From Streptomyces sp. NBC_01429 (lineage in GTDB: Bacteria; Actinomycetota; Actinomycetes; Streptomycetales; Streptomycetaceae), in the NCBI RefSeq assembly GCF_036231945.1, contig NZ_CP109599.1:992001-1056000 (forward strand): a stretch of 64,000 bases of DNA, written 5' to 3'. The notes beneath the pieces are model-generated. The model saw only the letters and a program-made list of their open reading frames with translations, made no database searches and had not been told where the DNA came from. Both the position numbers and the translations under genes were made by a program. Below are positions 33,296-43,160 of the stretch, one piece after another. Position 1 is the first letter of the stretch, and every line of letters begins with the position of its first letter.

Positions 33296-34285
33296 ATGAG
33301 CGGCAGCAAGAGCGATGTGATCGTGGTCGGCGGCGGAGTCATCGGACTGACGACGGCGTTGGTACTCGCGGAGGGCGGCCGTCGTGTCGCGCTGTGGACC
33401 CGTGATCCGGTCGGGCGGACCACGTCGGCGGTGGCGGGGGCGCTGTTCTGGCCGTACCGCATCGAGCCGGCCCACCGGGTCGGCGGCTGGCTGGAGGAGT
33501 CGCTGCGCCACTACGAGGATCTCGCGCGGCATCCGGACCGGACCGGGGTGCGGCTGGTCCCCGGGCTGATGGCGGACACCCCGCTCGGTGGTCTGGGCGG
33601 CTGGGCCACCAAGGTGCGCGGGCTGCGCGAGGCGCGTGCCGACGAGTTGCCCGAGGGGTTCGGCCAGGGGCTGCGGGCCACCGTGCCGCTGATCGACATG
33701 CCCGTACATCTGCGGTATCTCAAGGCGCGGCTGCGCGCGGCCGGCGGCACGGTCGAGCGGCGTACGGTCACGGGCTTCGCCGAACCGGCCGCCGAGGCGC
33801 CCGTGGTGCTGGACTGCTCCGGGCTCGGCGCCCGTGAGCTGGCGTCGGACGCGTCGGTGCGGCCGGTGCGCGGACAGGTGGTGATCGTGGAGAACCCGGG
33901 CATCGACGAGTGGTTCGTGGGAACGCCGCCGGGCTCCGCCGAGACCACGTATGTGATGCCGCAGCCGTACGGGGTGCTGCTCGGCGGCACCACGACAGAG
34001 CACTCCTGGGATCTGGGCCCCGACGCGGCCGAGGCCGACGCGATCGTCGCGCGCTGCACCAGGATCCGGCCGGAGCTGGCGGGGGCGCGGGTGCTGGAGC
34101 ACCGGGTGGGACTGCGGCCGTCACGCCCCGAGGTACGGCTGGAGGCGTCGCCCCTGCCGGGCGGCGGCCGGGTGGTGCACAACTACGGCCACGGCGGCGC
34201 GGGCGTCACCGTGGCCTGGGGGTGCGCGCGGGAGGCCGCCCGGCTGGCGACGGACGAACTGCCGGGCGGTCCCGTGGGGCGTTGA
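33296..34285 (+). CDS. FAD-dependent D-amino-acid oxidase-like protein
   Basis: A 329-residue DAO-superfamily flavoenzyme. The dinucleotide motif VVGGGVIGLTTALVLAEGG is near residues 9-27, and the C-terminal DAO signature HNYGHGGAGVTVAWG is near 296-310, the best match to true D-amino-acid oxidases. The ATG at 33296 follows a -10-like TACCGT at 33284-33289 with only six bases between, so the gene may be leaderless. The longer frame from 33260 is therefore rejected. Substrate preference is unknown. Confidence 0.9.
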   Translation: MSGSKSDVIVVGGGVIGLTTALVLAEGGRRVALWTRDPVGRTTSAVAGALFWPYRIEPAHRVGGWLEESLRHYEDLARHPDRTGVRLVPGLMADTPLGGLGGWATKVRGLREARADELPEGFGQGLRATVPLIDMPVHLRYLKARLRAAGGTVERRTVTGFAEPAAEAPVVLDCSGLGARELASDASVRPVRGQVVIVENPGIDEWFVGTPPGSAETTYVMPQPYGVLLGGTTTEHSWDLGPDAAEADAIVARCTRIRPELAGARVLEHRVGLRPSRPEVRLEASPLPGGGRVVHNYGHGGAGVTVAWGCAREAARLATDELPGGPVGR

Positions 34286-34340
34286 GCCTCCTGGAGCCCT
34301 GAACCCGTGGAGCCTTGAGCCTCTGGCGCCTTGAGCCGTG
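34282..34340 (+). repeat. Degenerate 16-17-bp tandem repeat after the DAO gene
   Basis: Units TTGAGCCTCCTGGAGCC (34282-34298), CTGAACCCGTGGAGCC (34299-34314), TTGAGCCTCTGGCGCC (34315-34330) and a partial TTGAGCCGTG (34331-34340) run head to tail, starting inside the stop codon of the oxidase gene. Copy number could vary between strains. Confidence 0.6.
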
Positions 34341-34466
34341 CGGTGGCCGAGTGCCCGGGTGCCGCGTGCCGGGATGATCGGGATCGCCTCCCTGCCGCCT
34401 GCCGCGTCGCGGACGCTCGACAGGGACCGTTTCGGTGGGTGTCGCCGGTGACAGGCTGGGCAGGGC

Positions 34467-35768
34467 CTAGCAGGCCACCGGCCGCCCCGCCGTCAGGTGG
34501 TACTCCGCCCGCTCGTCGAGCAGCAGCGCCGCCAGCGCGCGCTGCGACTGCCGCAGCGGCACGTACGCGCCCTTGCCCACGGGCAGCGACAGGACGCCGT
34601 GCAGGGCGAGTTCGTCCTTGACGTCCGCGTACTGGGCGGCGTCGAGCCGGTAGCCGCACGGCGGGTTCTGGATGATCCGGTCGGGGGTGGCCGGGTCGTT
34701 GTCCGCGCCGCCGAGGTAGATCGGCCCGCGGTCCTTCAGCCCGGTCAGCCGGGCGCTCGCCGTCGCGGCGGCGATCCGGCTGCCCCGCTCACCGGCGAAG
34801 GTGAACAGGCCCTTCAGGGCGTCGAGCTGGCTGGTCACCCGGCGCTTGTTGTTGACCGCGGCGTCGGCCTTCTCCTCCTCGGTCACCGGGTTGACGCGGC
34901 TCTCGATGAGCAGCCCGAGCGCGTGCTTGACGCCCGACGCGTTGCGCAGGATGCGCTCCTGGCCGTCGCCCGCGGTCTGCCGGACCGGGTCGCCGGTGAC
35001 CGGGTCGGTCCAGATCCCGTAGGTGCCGGTGGAGTGGCCGCCGGCCTGCGCGGCGGGGCGCACGTACCGCTCGGAGAGCGTCCGCGACTCGTCGTGCACG
35101 TGCGGGTCGGTGTTGAGGTTGCGCGGCCAGAGGTCGAAGAGGTCCTTGTCGTAGTAGAGCGGGGTGGCGCCGTACTCGTGGAGGTCGTAGATGACCTCGG
35201 GGCGCCGGTCGCGGATGACGGCGGCCATGGCGCGGGCCTCGGCCGTCTTCAGTTCGATGTGGTCGCGGTTGATGTCGGTGCCGTCGGAGTTGCCCCGGGT
35301 GTCGGCGGCGCGGCCGTCCGGGTTGGCGGTGGGCAGGACCAGGACGTTGGTCCGGGCCAGGAACCGCTTCGTGGCGCTGTCCTTGGCGTAGGCGAGATCG
35401 CGGACGGTGCTCAGGCAGGCCTCGCGGCCGGAGGGTTCGTTGCCGTGCTGGCTGCATACGAGCAGTACGGTGACGGGCGCGTGCCGGGCGCCGAGGTCCA
35501 CGAGCTGGAGCGGGCGGCCCTGCTTGGTGGTGCCGATCGTGGTGAGTTGGGCGGCGCTGCCCCGGGCCACCTCGGAGAGGAACTCCTGTTCCTGCGGCTG
35601 GCTGGTCCACCGCGCGCCGCCGTTGGCCTCGAAGCCGGTGCGCGGCGCCGCGTCGGTGGCGGGGGTGGCGGCGGCCTGGGCGGGCATCGTGACGAGCGGC
35701 GCGATGAACGCGGCGGCGGTGACCGCCAGGGCGAGGGCGCGGACGCGCGGTGCCGGTCGGAACGTCAT
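34467..35768 (-). CDS. Secreted M14 family zinc carboxypeptidase
   Basis: A 433-residue protein with a Sec-type signal peptide ([20 protein letters not shown]..., likely cut near AQAAA, residue 30-34). The zinc site is His108 and Glu111 (HGNE) plus His197 (DLHEYG), and the substrate Arg is in DINRDH. It would trim C-terminal residues from peptides or peptidoglycan stems outside the cell. The ATG at 35768 shares bases with the stop of the upstream peptidase gene (TGATG), so the two secreted peptidases are translationally coupled. Confidence 0.92.
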   Translation of the reverse strand: MTFRPAPRVRALALAVTAAAFIAPLVTMPAQAAATPATDAAPRTGFEANGGARWTSQPQEQEFLSEVARGSAAQLTTIGTTKQGRPLQLVDLGARHAPVTVLLVCSQHGNEPSGREACLSTVRDLAYAKDSATKRFLARTNVLVLPTANPDGRAADTRGNSDGTDINRDHIELKTAEARAMAAVIRDRRPEVIYDLHEYGATPLYYDKDLFDLWPRNLNTDPHVHDESRTLSERYVRPAAQAGGHSTGTYGIWTDPVTGDPVRQTAGDGQERILRNASGVKHALGLLIESRVNPVTEEEKADAAVNNKRRVTSQLDALKGLFTFAGERGSRIAAATASARLTGLKDRGPIYLGGADNDPATPDRIIQNPPCGYRLDAAQYADVKDELALHGVLSLPVGKGAYVPLRQSQRALAALLLDERAEYHLTAGRPVAC

Positions 35769-37777
35769 CAACTGCGGTCTCCCGGGATCGGAGGGGTCGG
35801 ACGCGGCACGGCCACGCCGCTCGGACGGGACTCGCTCGGTGCGCTGTGCGGAGGTACGGAGCCGCTGGTGGCGCGCCGGAACGCGGCGGCGCCGCCGACC
35901 AGGGGCAGCTCCGCCTCCGTACGGGCCAGGTCGAGGGTGAGGGTGGGGGTGGTGGACGGCGGGTCGATGAGGCCGCTGTCCGTGCCGCCGACGATCAGGG
36001 CGAGCCGGTGGCCGGCCGGGACGACGTGGTCGCTCGCGGCGAGGTCGATGGTGAGCGTGTAGGGCGTGCCGGGGGTGAGCGGACGGCCCTTGCCCGGGTC
36101 GGCGTAGGTGCCGAGGTCCGCCCAGCCCCGGCTGAAGACGGTGTGGTCGACGTCGGTGGTGCGGGCGGCGGTCTCCAGGTAGCAGGAGCTGTCGGCGGCG
36201 GTGCTCGGCCCCCAGCAGGTGCGGTGGGTGAGGGTGCTGATGCCTTCGCCGGACGCGCCGTAGTCACGGATGGTGTCGGGTCCGAGATCGACCAGGACGG
36301 CGGTCAGATGCGCGGTGGTGGTGGAGGGGGTGGCGGTGACGGTCACCCGCGCGGAACCCGACAGCCGCAGGTCCTGGCTCAGCGGCTGGGTGATGAATCC
36401 GTTCTTCGCGGGGGTGGAGCGGTCGATGGCGGCGGCCCAGTCCTCCTCGTTCTGGCGCCGGTCGTCCGTGAACGTCTCCGTGGTGCCGGGCGCCGCCTGA
36501 GTACGGCCGAGGGTGCCGACGCCGGGGACCGTTCCGGCGCCGGGGCGCAGGGTGGTGGCGGTGGTGGTGCGCGGCGGCCAGACGCGGTCGGTGGACCACT
36601 GGTCGGGCGCGCGCTCGATGTCGGCCATGGGTTCGCGCTCGACGCCGTTGTCGTAGCCGAGCAGGTAGTGGTCGAACCAGCGGTGCAGGGTGGACACCCA
36701 GGTGGCGCGCCGGAAGTCGAACGGGTCGACGTGGCCGGTCTGGGAGAGCCAGATCCTGCGCTCCACGCCCGCGTCGGCGAGCGCGTCCCACCACTGGCCG
36801 AGGTGCTTCGTACGGACGTTGAGGTCCTGCATGCCGTGGACGGCGAAGACGCTGGCCGTGACCTTGTGCGCGTCGCGTACGTAGTCGCGCTCGGTCCACA
36901 GCGGCGTCCGGTCGCCGGTGCGCGGCGCTCCCTCGACCAGGCTTCGCTGGACGGCCTGGCAGCGGGTGCGGGCCTCGGGGCTCTCCACGTAGTTGGAGAG
37001 CCAGTCGGGGCCGGAGCTGTAGAGGGGCGCGCCCTGCGCGAAGTAGTAGTCGTACCAGGAGCTGATGGACCCGATCGGCACGATGGTCTTGAGGCCCTCG
37101 ACGCCGGTGGCGGCGACGCCGTTGGCGATCGTGCCGTCGTAGCTCTTGCCGATCATCCCGGTGGCGCCGGTGGTCCAGTCGGCCCGCACCGCCTGGCCGC
37201 CGGTGCGGCTCGCGTAGCCCTGGGCGCGGCCGCCCAGCCAGTCGACGACGGCCTTGGCGGACTGGACGTCGTAGCGTCCGCCGACGTCCACGCAGCCGTC
37301 GGAGCGGTTGGTTCCGGTGAGGTCGACGGCGACGAAGGCGTAGCCGCGCGGGACGAAGTAGTTGTCGTAGTGGAGCGGGAAGCCCAGGGGGTCGCCGTTG
37401 GCGTCGTAGGTCTTCCGCTGGCTCTCGTTGCCCCGGCCGCAGCAGGAGTAGTACGGACTCGCGTCCATGATGACCGGTATCTTCCGGCCCTCGCGGGCGG
37501 GTTCACCGGGGCGGACGATGTCGACGGCGACGCGGTCGGTCCTGCCGTCCCCGTCCCCGTCCAGGCCGGTGTCCACCCAGACGGACTCGCGGATGGCGCC
37601 CTCGTACGAGTAGACGGGCTCGCTCACCCTCACCGGGGCTTTTGCCGGGCCCGGGGCCGGGCCCGGGGTCGCGGCCTGTGCTCCCGTAGGGGCGAGCAGC
37701 ACCCCGCACAGGGCGGCGGACGCCACCGTGACCAGCGCTCTGCACGACCAGCGGGCTCCCCGCGCACGGATCTCCAT
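35768..37777 (-). CDS. Secreted CocE/NonD-family hydrolase (Xaa-Pro dipeptidyl-peptidase-like)
   Basis: A 669-residue alpha/beta hydrolase with a signal peptide (about 1-35, ending GAQAA). The nucleophile is Ser212 in GMIGKSYDG. The acid is in VHGMQDLNV and the His in TGHVDPF, completing the X-Pro dipeptidyl-peptidase triad. A C-terminal jelly-roll-like domain (about 470-640) is typical of S15 peptidases. With the coupled carboxypeptidase it probably breaks down proline-rich peptides outside the cell. The last 30 residues are Pro/Ser-rich and low-complexity. Confidence 0.9.
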   Translation of the reverse strand: MEIRARGARWSCRALVTVASAALCGVLLAPTGAQAATPGPAPGPAKAPVRVSEPVYSYEGAIRESVWVDTGLDGDGDGRTDRVAVDIVRPGEPAREGRKIPVIMDASPYYSCCGRGNESQRKTYDANGDPLGFPLHYDNYFVPRGYAFVAVDLTGTNRSDGCVDVGGRYDVQSAKAVVDWLGGRAQGYASRTGGQAVRADWTTGATGMIGKSYDGTIANGVAATGVEGLKTIVPIGSISSWYDYYFAQGAPLYSSGPDWLSNYVESPEARTRCQAVQRSLVEGAPRTGDRTPLWTERDYVRDAHKVTASVFAVHGMQDLNVRTKHLGQWWDALADAGVERRIWLSQTGHVDPFDFRRATWVSTLHRWFDHYLLGYDNGVEREPMADIERAPDQWSTDRVWPPRTTTATTLRPGAGTVPGVGTLGRTQAAPGTTETFTDDRRQNEEDWAAAIDRSTPAKNGFITQPLSQDLRLSGSARVTVTATPSTTTAHLTAVLVDLGPDTIRDYGASGEGISTLTHRTCWGPSTAADSSCYLETAARTTDVDHTVFSRGWADLGTYADPGKGRPLTPGTPYTLTIDLAASDHVVPAGHRLALIVGGTDSGLIDPPSTTPTLTLDLARTEAELPLVGGAAAFRRATSGSVPPHSAPSESRPSGVAVPRPTPPIPGDRS

Positions 37778-38136
37778 GGGGCGGAAGCTACCCCGGTCAA
37801 CTCCCGTTCAAAAGAGGGCAGTACCGGACCGGCGGGGGTACCGGGGCGGGCGGGACACGGGCACGGGAAGGGTGGCGGACGGGCAGCGAACGGCCGGAGG
37901 TCGGGCAGGGCGCGGGATCCCGCACCGGCACCGGAGGCGACGGCGGCCGAAGCGGCCGCTCCCACGCCATGCGCGGCGCGAACAGCCTGAGAGCGCTCCC
38001 AACAGGGCGGGACGAGCGGTTACGCTGTAGCCGTCCGGCTTTGTCCCGCCGTATCCGCACCATCGCGATCCAGCCGGATGCGGTGGATCGACGGATGCGG
38101 CGTCACCGCCTCTACCGCCCACGAGGAGCGCACGTT
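37778..38136. other. Divergent intergenic region between the S15-like peptidase and LacI regulator
   Basis: This 359-base stretch contains a LacI-type operator at 37988-38001 and a possible -10 TACGCT at 38021-38026 for the regulator gene; the operator would overlap the -35 zone. The GAGGAG ribosome-binding site of the regulator is at 38123-38128. No gene is seen; open frames through it lack conserved sequence. Confidence 0.55.
37988..38001. promoter_or_regulatory. CebR-type operator upstream of the LacI-family gene
   Basis: TGAGAGCGCTCCCA matches the CebR consensus TGGGAGCGCTCCCA at 13 of 14 positions. It overlaps the presumed promoter of the LacI gene and suggests autorepression. Two related sites control the GH81 and binding-protein genes. 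Confidence 0.8.
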
Positions 38137-39177
38137 TTGTCCGAGCCGTCCCCCGGGTCCCGTCCCACGCTGGAAGCCGTCGCCACGCGCGCCGGGGTCT
38201 CCCGGGCCACGGCCTCCCGGGTCGTCCGCGGCGGCGCGGGGGTGCGCGAGCCGCTGGCCGACAAGGTGCGCAAGGCGGTGGAGGAGCTGGGATACGTACC
38301 GAACCACGCGGCCCGCTCCCTGGTGACGCGGCGCACCGGCGCGGTCGCCGTGATCATCGCGGAGCCGGAGATCCGGATCTTCTCCGACCCGTTCTTCTCC
38401 CAGCAGATCCGCGGCATCAGCAAGGAACTGACGGCGCACGACACCCAGTTGGTGCTGCTCCTGCTCGAAGGGCCCGGCGACTACGACCGGATCGCCCGCT
38501 ATCTGGCGGGCGGCCATGTCGACGGCGCGCTCGCCTTCTCCCTGCACACCGATGATCCGATCCCGGCCATCATCGAGCGGGCCGGGATGCCGACGGTCTA
38601 CGGTGGCCGGCCGAGCCGCCCGACGGCGGACCGGCAGGCGGTGTCGTACGTCGACGCCGACAACCGGGGCGGGGCCCGCGAGGCGGTGCGGTATCTGTGC
38701 GGTCTGGGGCGGCGGCGGATCGCGCACATCGCCGGGCCGCTGGACCAGACCTCGGCCATCGACCGGCTCGACGGCTACCGCGATGTGCTGCCCGACGGGG
38801 ATCCGGCGCTGATCGCCGAGGGCGCGTTCACCGCCGAGAGCGGCGCGCGGGCCATGGCGGAGCTGCTGGAGCGGTGTCCGGATCTGGACGCGGTCTTCGC
38901 GGGCAACGATCTGATGGCCTCGGGCGCGCTGCGTGTCCTGAGGGAGCGCGGCCGTGCGGTGCCGGACGAGGTGGCGCTGGTCGGCTTCGACGATGTGGAC
39001 GCGGTGGTCACGGCCACCGATCCGCCGCTCACCACCGTCCAGCAGGACATCGAGGGGCAGGGCCGGCTGATGGCGCGGCTGCTGCTGCGCGGTCTGGACC
39101 GGGAGCGGGCGGGGGAAGGTCCGGGACCGTCCTCGGTGATCACCCCGACGACGCTGGTACGGCGGGCCTCCGCCTGA
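38137..39177 (+). CDS. LacI-family repressor, CebR-like
   Basis: A 346-residue regulator. The helix-turn-helix and hinge (about 10-65: PTLEAVATRAGVSRATASRVV, YVPNHAARSLV) are followed by a periplasmic-binding-like sugar domain. It closely resembles CebR, the cello-oligosaccharide repressor, from memory. The start is a TTG at 38137 with GAGGAG eight bases upstream; the ATG frame from 37969 would add basic, unconserved sequence. The regulated locus contains a beta-1,3-glucanase, so the inducer may be a laminari-oligosaccharide rather than cellobiose. Confidence 0.92.
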   Translation: MSEPSPGSRPTLEAVATRAGVSRATASRVVRGGAGVREPLADKVRKAVEELGYVPNHAARSLVTRRTGAVAVIIAEPEIRIFSDPFFSQQIRGISKELTAHDTQLVLLLLEGPGDYDRIARYLAGGHVDGALAFSLHTDDPIPAIIERAGMPTVYGGRPSRPTADRQAVSYVDADNRGGAREAVRYLCGLGRRRIAHIAGPLDQTSAIDRLDGYRDVLPDGDPALIAEGAFTAESGARAMAELLERCPDLDAVFAGNDLMASGALRVLRERGRAVPDEVALVGFDDVDAVVTATDPPLTTVQQDIEGQGRLMARLLLRGLDRERAGEGPGPSSVITPTTLVRRASA

Positions 39178-39252
39178 GGGGAGACCCGCCGTACGTACAG
39201 CGGTGCGTGACGCGTGGTACGTCCGTGTGTGATGCGTCCGAGCGCGGTGCGG

Positions 39253-41508
39253 TTACCGGGTCGCCGTCGACCTGGCCGGTACGTCGAGTGTCGTACCGTC
39301 CGAGAAGGTGACCGTGCGCGCCACCGACTCGAAGTTGTGCGCCGCGTAGGTGCGCGTTCCGCCCTTGCTGAAGACGGCGGAGGTCGGGATGGAGCCGGTC
39401 ACGGTCGCGTCGGGGGCGCCCAGCGCGTCCAGGGTGGTGAGCCAGTGGTACGTGTGGGCCTTGGTCTCACCGTCCTCGGGCGTGTAGTCGGCGTGTCCCG
39501 CGTCCCACTTGGCCTTCGCGGCCGCCGGGTCGGCGAACGACTCGAACTCCCAGAGGATGTCGCGCCATTCGGCGGCCGGACCACCGTTCTCCCGCTCCAT
39601 CTCGGCGAGGTTGCGCTTGATCGCCTCCTTCTCGCGGCCCAGGTGCAGTGAACCCCCGGTCACGGGAAGGACGTTGATGCCGTGGATCTCCTCGGGGTTG
39701 GCGGTCCACCAGGTGGAGTACGCGCCGCCGCTGCCCCACACCATGCCGACGGTCTCGTGGCCGAAGGAGGCCGGGAAGACCTCCTGGTCGGCGTCGAACC
39801 AGTACTGGGCGATCGCCTCGGACTCGGTGGCGATCAGGAAGCTGCCCAGGTCGCGCAGGCTGTTGTCACCCGTCGCCGAGCCCCACAGCACCAGCGCGGC
39901 ACTCAGGTTGATGGACTCCGACGAGGACTCCTGGTTGTTGCCCGCGGCGAAGCCCTGGTGACCCGAGGCCCAGCTGTGGCCCGCGTAGATGTCGAAGCCG
40001 CGCAGGAAGGGGAAGTCCGCGTCGTCGCGGCTGGGGTTGGCGGTGTCGCGCACCAGCGTCTTGACCATCGTGCCCCAGGCCGAGTCTGCCGCCCACGCCT
40101 GGTCGTACTGGGCGACGATCGCCGCCGCGTACACGTAGTAGCCGTAGTGGAAGTGATGGTCGTTCAGCTCGGTGTCGCTGCCGTACGAGGCCGGGTAACC
40201 GGTCAGGGTCTTCCAGTCCTTGTCGTACGAGAACTCGGACGCGCCGCCCGCCGTGAACCACTCCTCCAGCCGGTTCTTGATCAGCCCGAGGAGCTTGTCG
40301 CGCGTGGCGCTCTCGCCGATCTGGTCGGCCACCGGCACCAGTTGGGCCAGCTTGCCGAGCGCCTTGCCGGTCCAGTACGTGTCCGTCGCGCCGGAGAACG
40401 GATCGGCCGCGCCCGCCACCTCGTCCAGATACCCCTTGAGCCGCGCCCGGTCGACACCGCTCGACTCCGGCAGCGCGGGCAGCACCCCGGAGGACGCCTG
40501 CTCGGTGCTGAAGGACGTCCCCTCGCGCACCTTCATCGTGGAGCGCGGTGAGACGTAGGTGTAAGGGGTGAGCGCGTCGGTGGTGTGCAGCCACTGGTGC
40601 CGGTAGAGGGCCTGGAGCGTACCGGTCTCGGTGCCCTCCTGCGGCTCGGTGGTGAGGCGGTAGGTCGCGCCGACCTTGCCGCCCTCGGTGCTCCAGCTGA
40701 CCTCGGAGCCGGTGACGAAGCTGAACGCGTACTTCCGGTACGTCGCGAGCGCGTCGGTGGACGGCAGCACGGCGAGCGAGAAGTAGTCGTGGGCGCCGAG
40801 CCCGGCCGTCACGGTGGACCCGGAGACCGTCCAGTCGCTGCCGGTGGGCGCGAACAGGGCGTAGTGGTGGCCCGCGACGGTGATGCCGAGGACATTGCCG
40901 TCGTCGGCGAAGACCTCGGGCGCGGCGGCGGTGGTGATCCGCGCGTCGCCGCCCGAGCCCTTGGCGTAGACGAAGGGCAGCCCGTGGCCGATGGTGGTCC
41001 GCAGGGTGCGGGTGCCGTCCGCCCAGTACGGGGTGACGGTCCAGTCCGACCAGTCGTCGGCCTTGGTGTCCGGCGAGTTGAGCCCGGTCAGGCCCACGGT
41101 GAGGTCGGCCTTGTGGGGGTACTCGTACTGGCGGCCGTCGCCGACGATCGACGGCGAGGTCGGATAGCCGACCTCCAGACCGCCCGACGTCGCCTGGTAG
41201 GTGAGCGGGTGGCCGTACATCGGGGTCGAGTACGGGTTGTCGCCGTACCGCTGGAAGGCCAGCGACGACCACCAGTCGTTGGTGGGCACCGGCTTGTCCC
41301 GGGCGGACTCGGTCACCTTGGGGGTGACCGGGGTTCCGGTGTTGGTGGTGGGGCCCGATGTGCCGGCGGGCCGGGTGTCGGAGTAGCTGCCCGCACCTGC
41401 GGGGATCTCGGCCGCCACCGCGGGGGCGGCGGCGGGGCCCAGGCCGGCGGCGGCGAGGGCGGCGACCAGGACCAGCGCTGAGGCGGGTCTGGCTCGGGAG
41501 ACGGACAT
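39253..41508 (-). CDS. Secreted GH81 endo-beta-1,3-glucanase
   Basis: A 751-residue extracellular hydrolase of glycoside hydrolase family 81 that cleaves beta-1,3-glucan (laminarin, curdlan, fungal wall). There is a signal peptide (MSVSRARPASALVLVAALAA..., cut near AVAAE), then VPTNDWWSSLAFQRYGDNPYS, the usual opening of the domain. The catalytic region carries DHHFHYGYYVYA and the Glu-rich NNQESSSESIN. No carbohydrate-binding module is visible. The ATG at 41508 has GAGGTG upstream. It is divergent from the sugar importer operon and shares its operator type, so enzyme and uptake are probably induced together. Confidence 0.93.
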   Translation of the reverse strand: MSVSRARPASALVLVAALAAAGLGPAAAPAVAAEIPAGAGSYSDTRPAGTSGPTTNTGTPVTPKVTESARDKPVPTNDWWSSLAFQRYGDNPYSTPMYGHPLTYQATSGGLEVGYPTSPSIVGDGRQYEYPHKADLTVGLTGLNSPDTKADDWSDWTVTPYWADGTRTLRTTIGHGLPFVYAKGSGGDARITTAAAPEVFADDGNVLGITVAGHHYALFAPTGSDWTVSGSTVTAGLGAHDYFSLAVLPSTDALATYRKYAFSFVTGSEVSWSTEGGKVGATYRLTTEPQEGTETGTLQALYRHQWLHTTDALTPYTYVSPRSTMKVREGTSFSTEQASSGVLPALPESSGVDRARLKGYLDEVAGAADPFSGATDTYWTGKALGKLAQLVPVADQIGESATRDKLLGLIKNRLEEWFTAGGASEFSYDKDWKTLTGYPASYGSDTELNDHHFHYGYYVYAAAIVAQYDQAWAADSAWGTMVKTLVRDTANPSRDDADFPFLRGFDIYAGHSWASGHQGFAAGNNQESSSESINLSAALVLWGSATGDNSLRDLGSFLIATESEAIAQYWFDADQEVFPASFGHETVGMVWGSGGAYSTWWTANPEEIHGINVLPVTGGSLHLGREKEAIKRNLAEMERENGGPAAEWRDILWEFESFADPAAAKAKWDAGHADYTPEDGETKAHTYHWLTTLDALGAPDATVTGSIPTSAVFSKGGTRTYAAHNFESVARTVTFSDGTTLDVPARSTATR

Positions 41509-41544
41509 GGACGACACCTCAAGAGCATGGGGGGAAAGGGCATC

Positions 41545-41598
41545 CGAGAGCGCTCTCAGATGCAAAGAAACGTAAAACTCCTGAAACAGAAGTGTCAA
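41545..41598 (-). promoter_or_regulatory. GH81 promoter with CebR-type operator
   Basis: On the minus strand a perfect -35 TTGACA (41593-41598) and -10 TACGTT (41569-41574) are 18 bases apart. The operator CGAGAGCGCTCTCA at 41545-41558 lies at about +4 to +17, suited to block initiation. It is a perfect palindrome over GAGAGCGCTCTC. Confidence 0.8.
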
Positions 41599-41654
41599 TA
41601 CGCCCGACACAAACGGGAGTTCCCGCCGAGACCCGGCCGTTACGCGTTCGAGTC

Positions 41655-41712
41655 TTGACGAAGGGAGGCAGCCCGGGGCACGCTCCACCCCAGGTTTTGA
41701 GAGCGCTCTCAA
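41655..41712 (+). promoter_or_regulatory. Promoter and CebR-type operator of the sugar importer operon
   Basis: The operator TTGAGAGCGCTCTCAA (41697-41712) is a perfect 16-bp palindrome, the best of three in this locus. A -35 TTGACG (41655-41660) and a weak -10 CACGCT (41679-41684, 18-base spacer) place the operator just downstream of the start of transcription. The strong ribosome-binding site AAAGGAGG precedes the ATG at 41752. Confidence 0.78.
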
Positions 41713-41751
41713 TGGCTCTCGTCTGTACTTCGAAGCCAAAGGAGGCTTCTC

Positions 41752-43056
41752 ATGCCCATCGCCCGAGCCGCCGGCAGGGCCGCGGTCCGCCTGGGTGCGG
41801 TCGTGCTCTCCGGGGCACTGCTCGCCGCGTGTGGATCAGGTTCCTCGGGAGGAACCTCCGACAGCGCGGGCGGCAAGGTCACACTGACCGTCGACCTCTT
41901 CGGATCGTTCGGCTACAAGGAGGCCGGGCTCTACGAGGAGTACCAGAAGCTCCACCCGGAGATCACGGTCAAGCAGAGCGACACCGAGGACGAGGCCGAC
42001 TACTGGAAGTCGCTCCAGACCCGGCTGGCGGGCGGTGGCGGACTGGCCGACGTACAGGGCGTCGAGGTCGGCCGGATCGCCTCGGTCACCCAGCAGCAGG
42101 CCGACAAGTTCGAGGACCTGAAGCAGTTCGGCGCCGACAAGCTCAAGGACCAGTTCGCCGACGCCAAGTGGTCGGCGGCGACGACCCAGGACGGCCGGGT
42201 GCTGGGGCTCGGCACCGACGTCGGGCCCGAGGCGATGTGCTACCGGACGGATCTGTTCAAGGCCGCGGGCCTGCCGACCGACCGGACCGAGCTGGCGGAG
42301 AAGTGGTCCACCTGGGACGGCTACCTCGCGCTCGGCAAGGAGTACAAGAAGAAGGCGCCGGCCAAGAGCGCCTGGCTCGACAGCGTCGGCAGCCTCTACT
42401 CGATCATGATCGGCCAGGAGAAGGAGCGGTACTACGACGCCTCCGGCAAGCTGATCTACGAGAACAACCCGGCCGTCAAGGATGCCTGGGCCGCCTCGGT
42501 CACGGCGGCGGGCGCCGGGCTGAGCGCCAAGCTCGACCAGTGGTCACCCCAGTGGAACCAGGCGTTCGCGGCGGGCTCGTTCGCCACCATGCCGTGCCCG
42601 GCCTGGATGCTCAGCTACATCAAGGGCCAGGCGGGCAAGGACGGTTCCGGCAAGTGGGACATCGCCAAGCTGCCCGGCGGCGCCGGGAACTGGGGCGGCT
42701 CGTATCTCTCCGTACCGCGCGCCGCCCAGCACAAGAAGGAGGCGTACGAGCTGATCAAGTGGCTCACCGCCCCCGAGCAGCAGGAGAAGCTCTTCCGGGA
42801 CCAGGGCATCTTCCCGTCCTCCACGGGCGCCATCGAGAAGGTCGCGGACGCCCAGGACCCGTACTTCTCCGACGCGCCGACGGGCCAGATCTTCGGCGAC
42901 GCGGCCAAGGACGCCCCCGTACAGGTCCTCGGTGTGCATGACCAGAACGTCGCCCAGCAGATCACCAACGCGCTGAGCGAGGTGGAGCGCAAGGGCATCT
43001 CGTCCGACAAGGCGTGGTCGAACGCGAAGAAGGGCGTCGACAACGTCATCGGCTGA
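41752..43056 (+). CDS. Extracellular sugar-binding lipoprotein of an ABC importer (CebE-like)
   Basis: A 434-residue family 1 solute-binding protein. The lipoprotein signal ends in the lipobox LLAAC (Cys27), so it is anchored on the outer face of the membrane. The fold core LTVDLFGSFGYKEAGLYEEYQKLHP resembles CebE. It should capture beta-glucan oligosaccharides released by the GH81 enzyme. A hairpin just after its stop may lower expression of the downstream permeases or protect this mRNA. Confidence 0.92.
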   Translation: MPIARAAGRAAVRLGAVVLSGALLAACGSGSSGGTSDSAGGKVTLTVDLFGSFGYKEAGLYEEYQKLHPEITVKQSDTEDEADYWKSLQTRLAGGGGLADVQGVEVGRIASVTQQQADKFEDLKQFGADKLKDQFADAKWSAATTQDGRVLGLGTDVGPEAMCYRTDLFKAAGLPTDRTELAEKWSTWDGYLALGKEYKKKAPAKSAWLDSVGSLYSIMIGQEKERYYDASGKLIYENNPAVKDAWAASVTAAGAGLSAKLDQWSPQWNQAFAAGSFATMPCPAWMLSYIKGQAGKDGSGKWDIAKLPGGAGNWGGSYLSVPRAAQHKKEAYELIKWLTAPEQQEKLFRDQGIFPSSTGAIEKVADAQDPYFSDAPTGQIFGDAAKDAPVQVLGVHDQNVAQQITNALSEVERKGISSDKAWSNAKKGVDNVIG

Positions 43057-43066
43057 GCGGTTCGGC

Positions 43067-43096
43067 GGGGCCGGTCCTGTGAACGGGACCGGCCCC
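43067..43096 (+). terminator. Intercistronic hairpin after the binding-protein gene
   Basis: GGGGCCGGTCC / GGACCGGCCCC form an 11-bp stem around an 8-base loop, starting 11 bases after the stop at 43056. Its position fits a partial terminator or stabiliser that makes the binding protein more abundant than the permeases. No T-run follows, and the permease genes are on the same strand. Confidence 0.6.
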
Positions 43097-43160
43097 GGCC
43101 CCACTTGCCCGTGTCCCCGCTCCTTCTCCTTCTTCCGCTCCCGCTCCCGAAGGCCGTTCC

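Noticed and set aside
37969..38136. Longer LacI N-terminus from an ATG at 37969
   Set aside because: It would cover the operator and promoter, and adds unconserved Arg-rich sequence before the helix-turn-helix; the TTG at 38137 has a proper ribosome-binding site.
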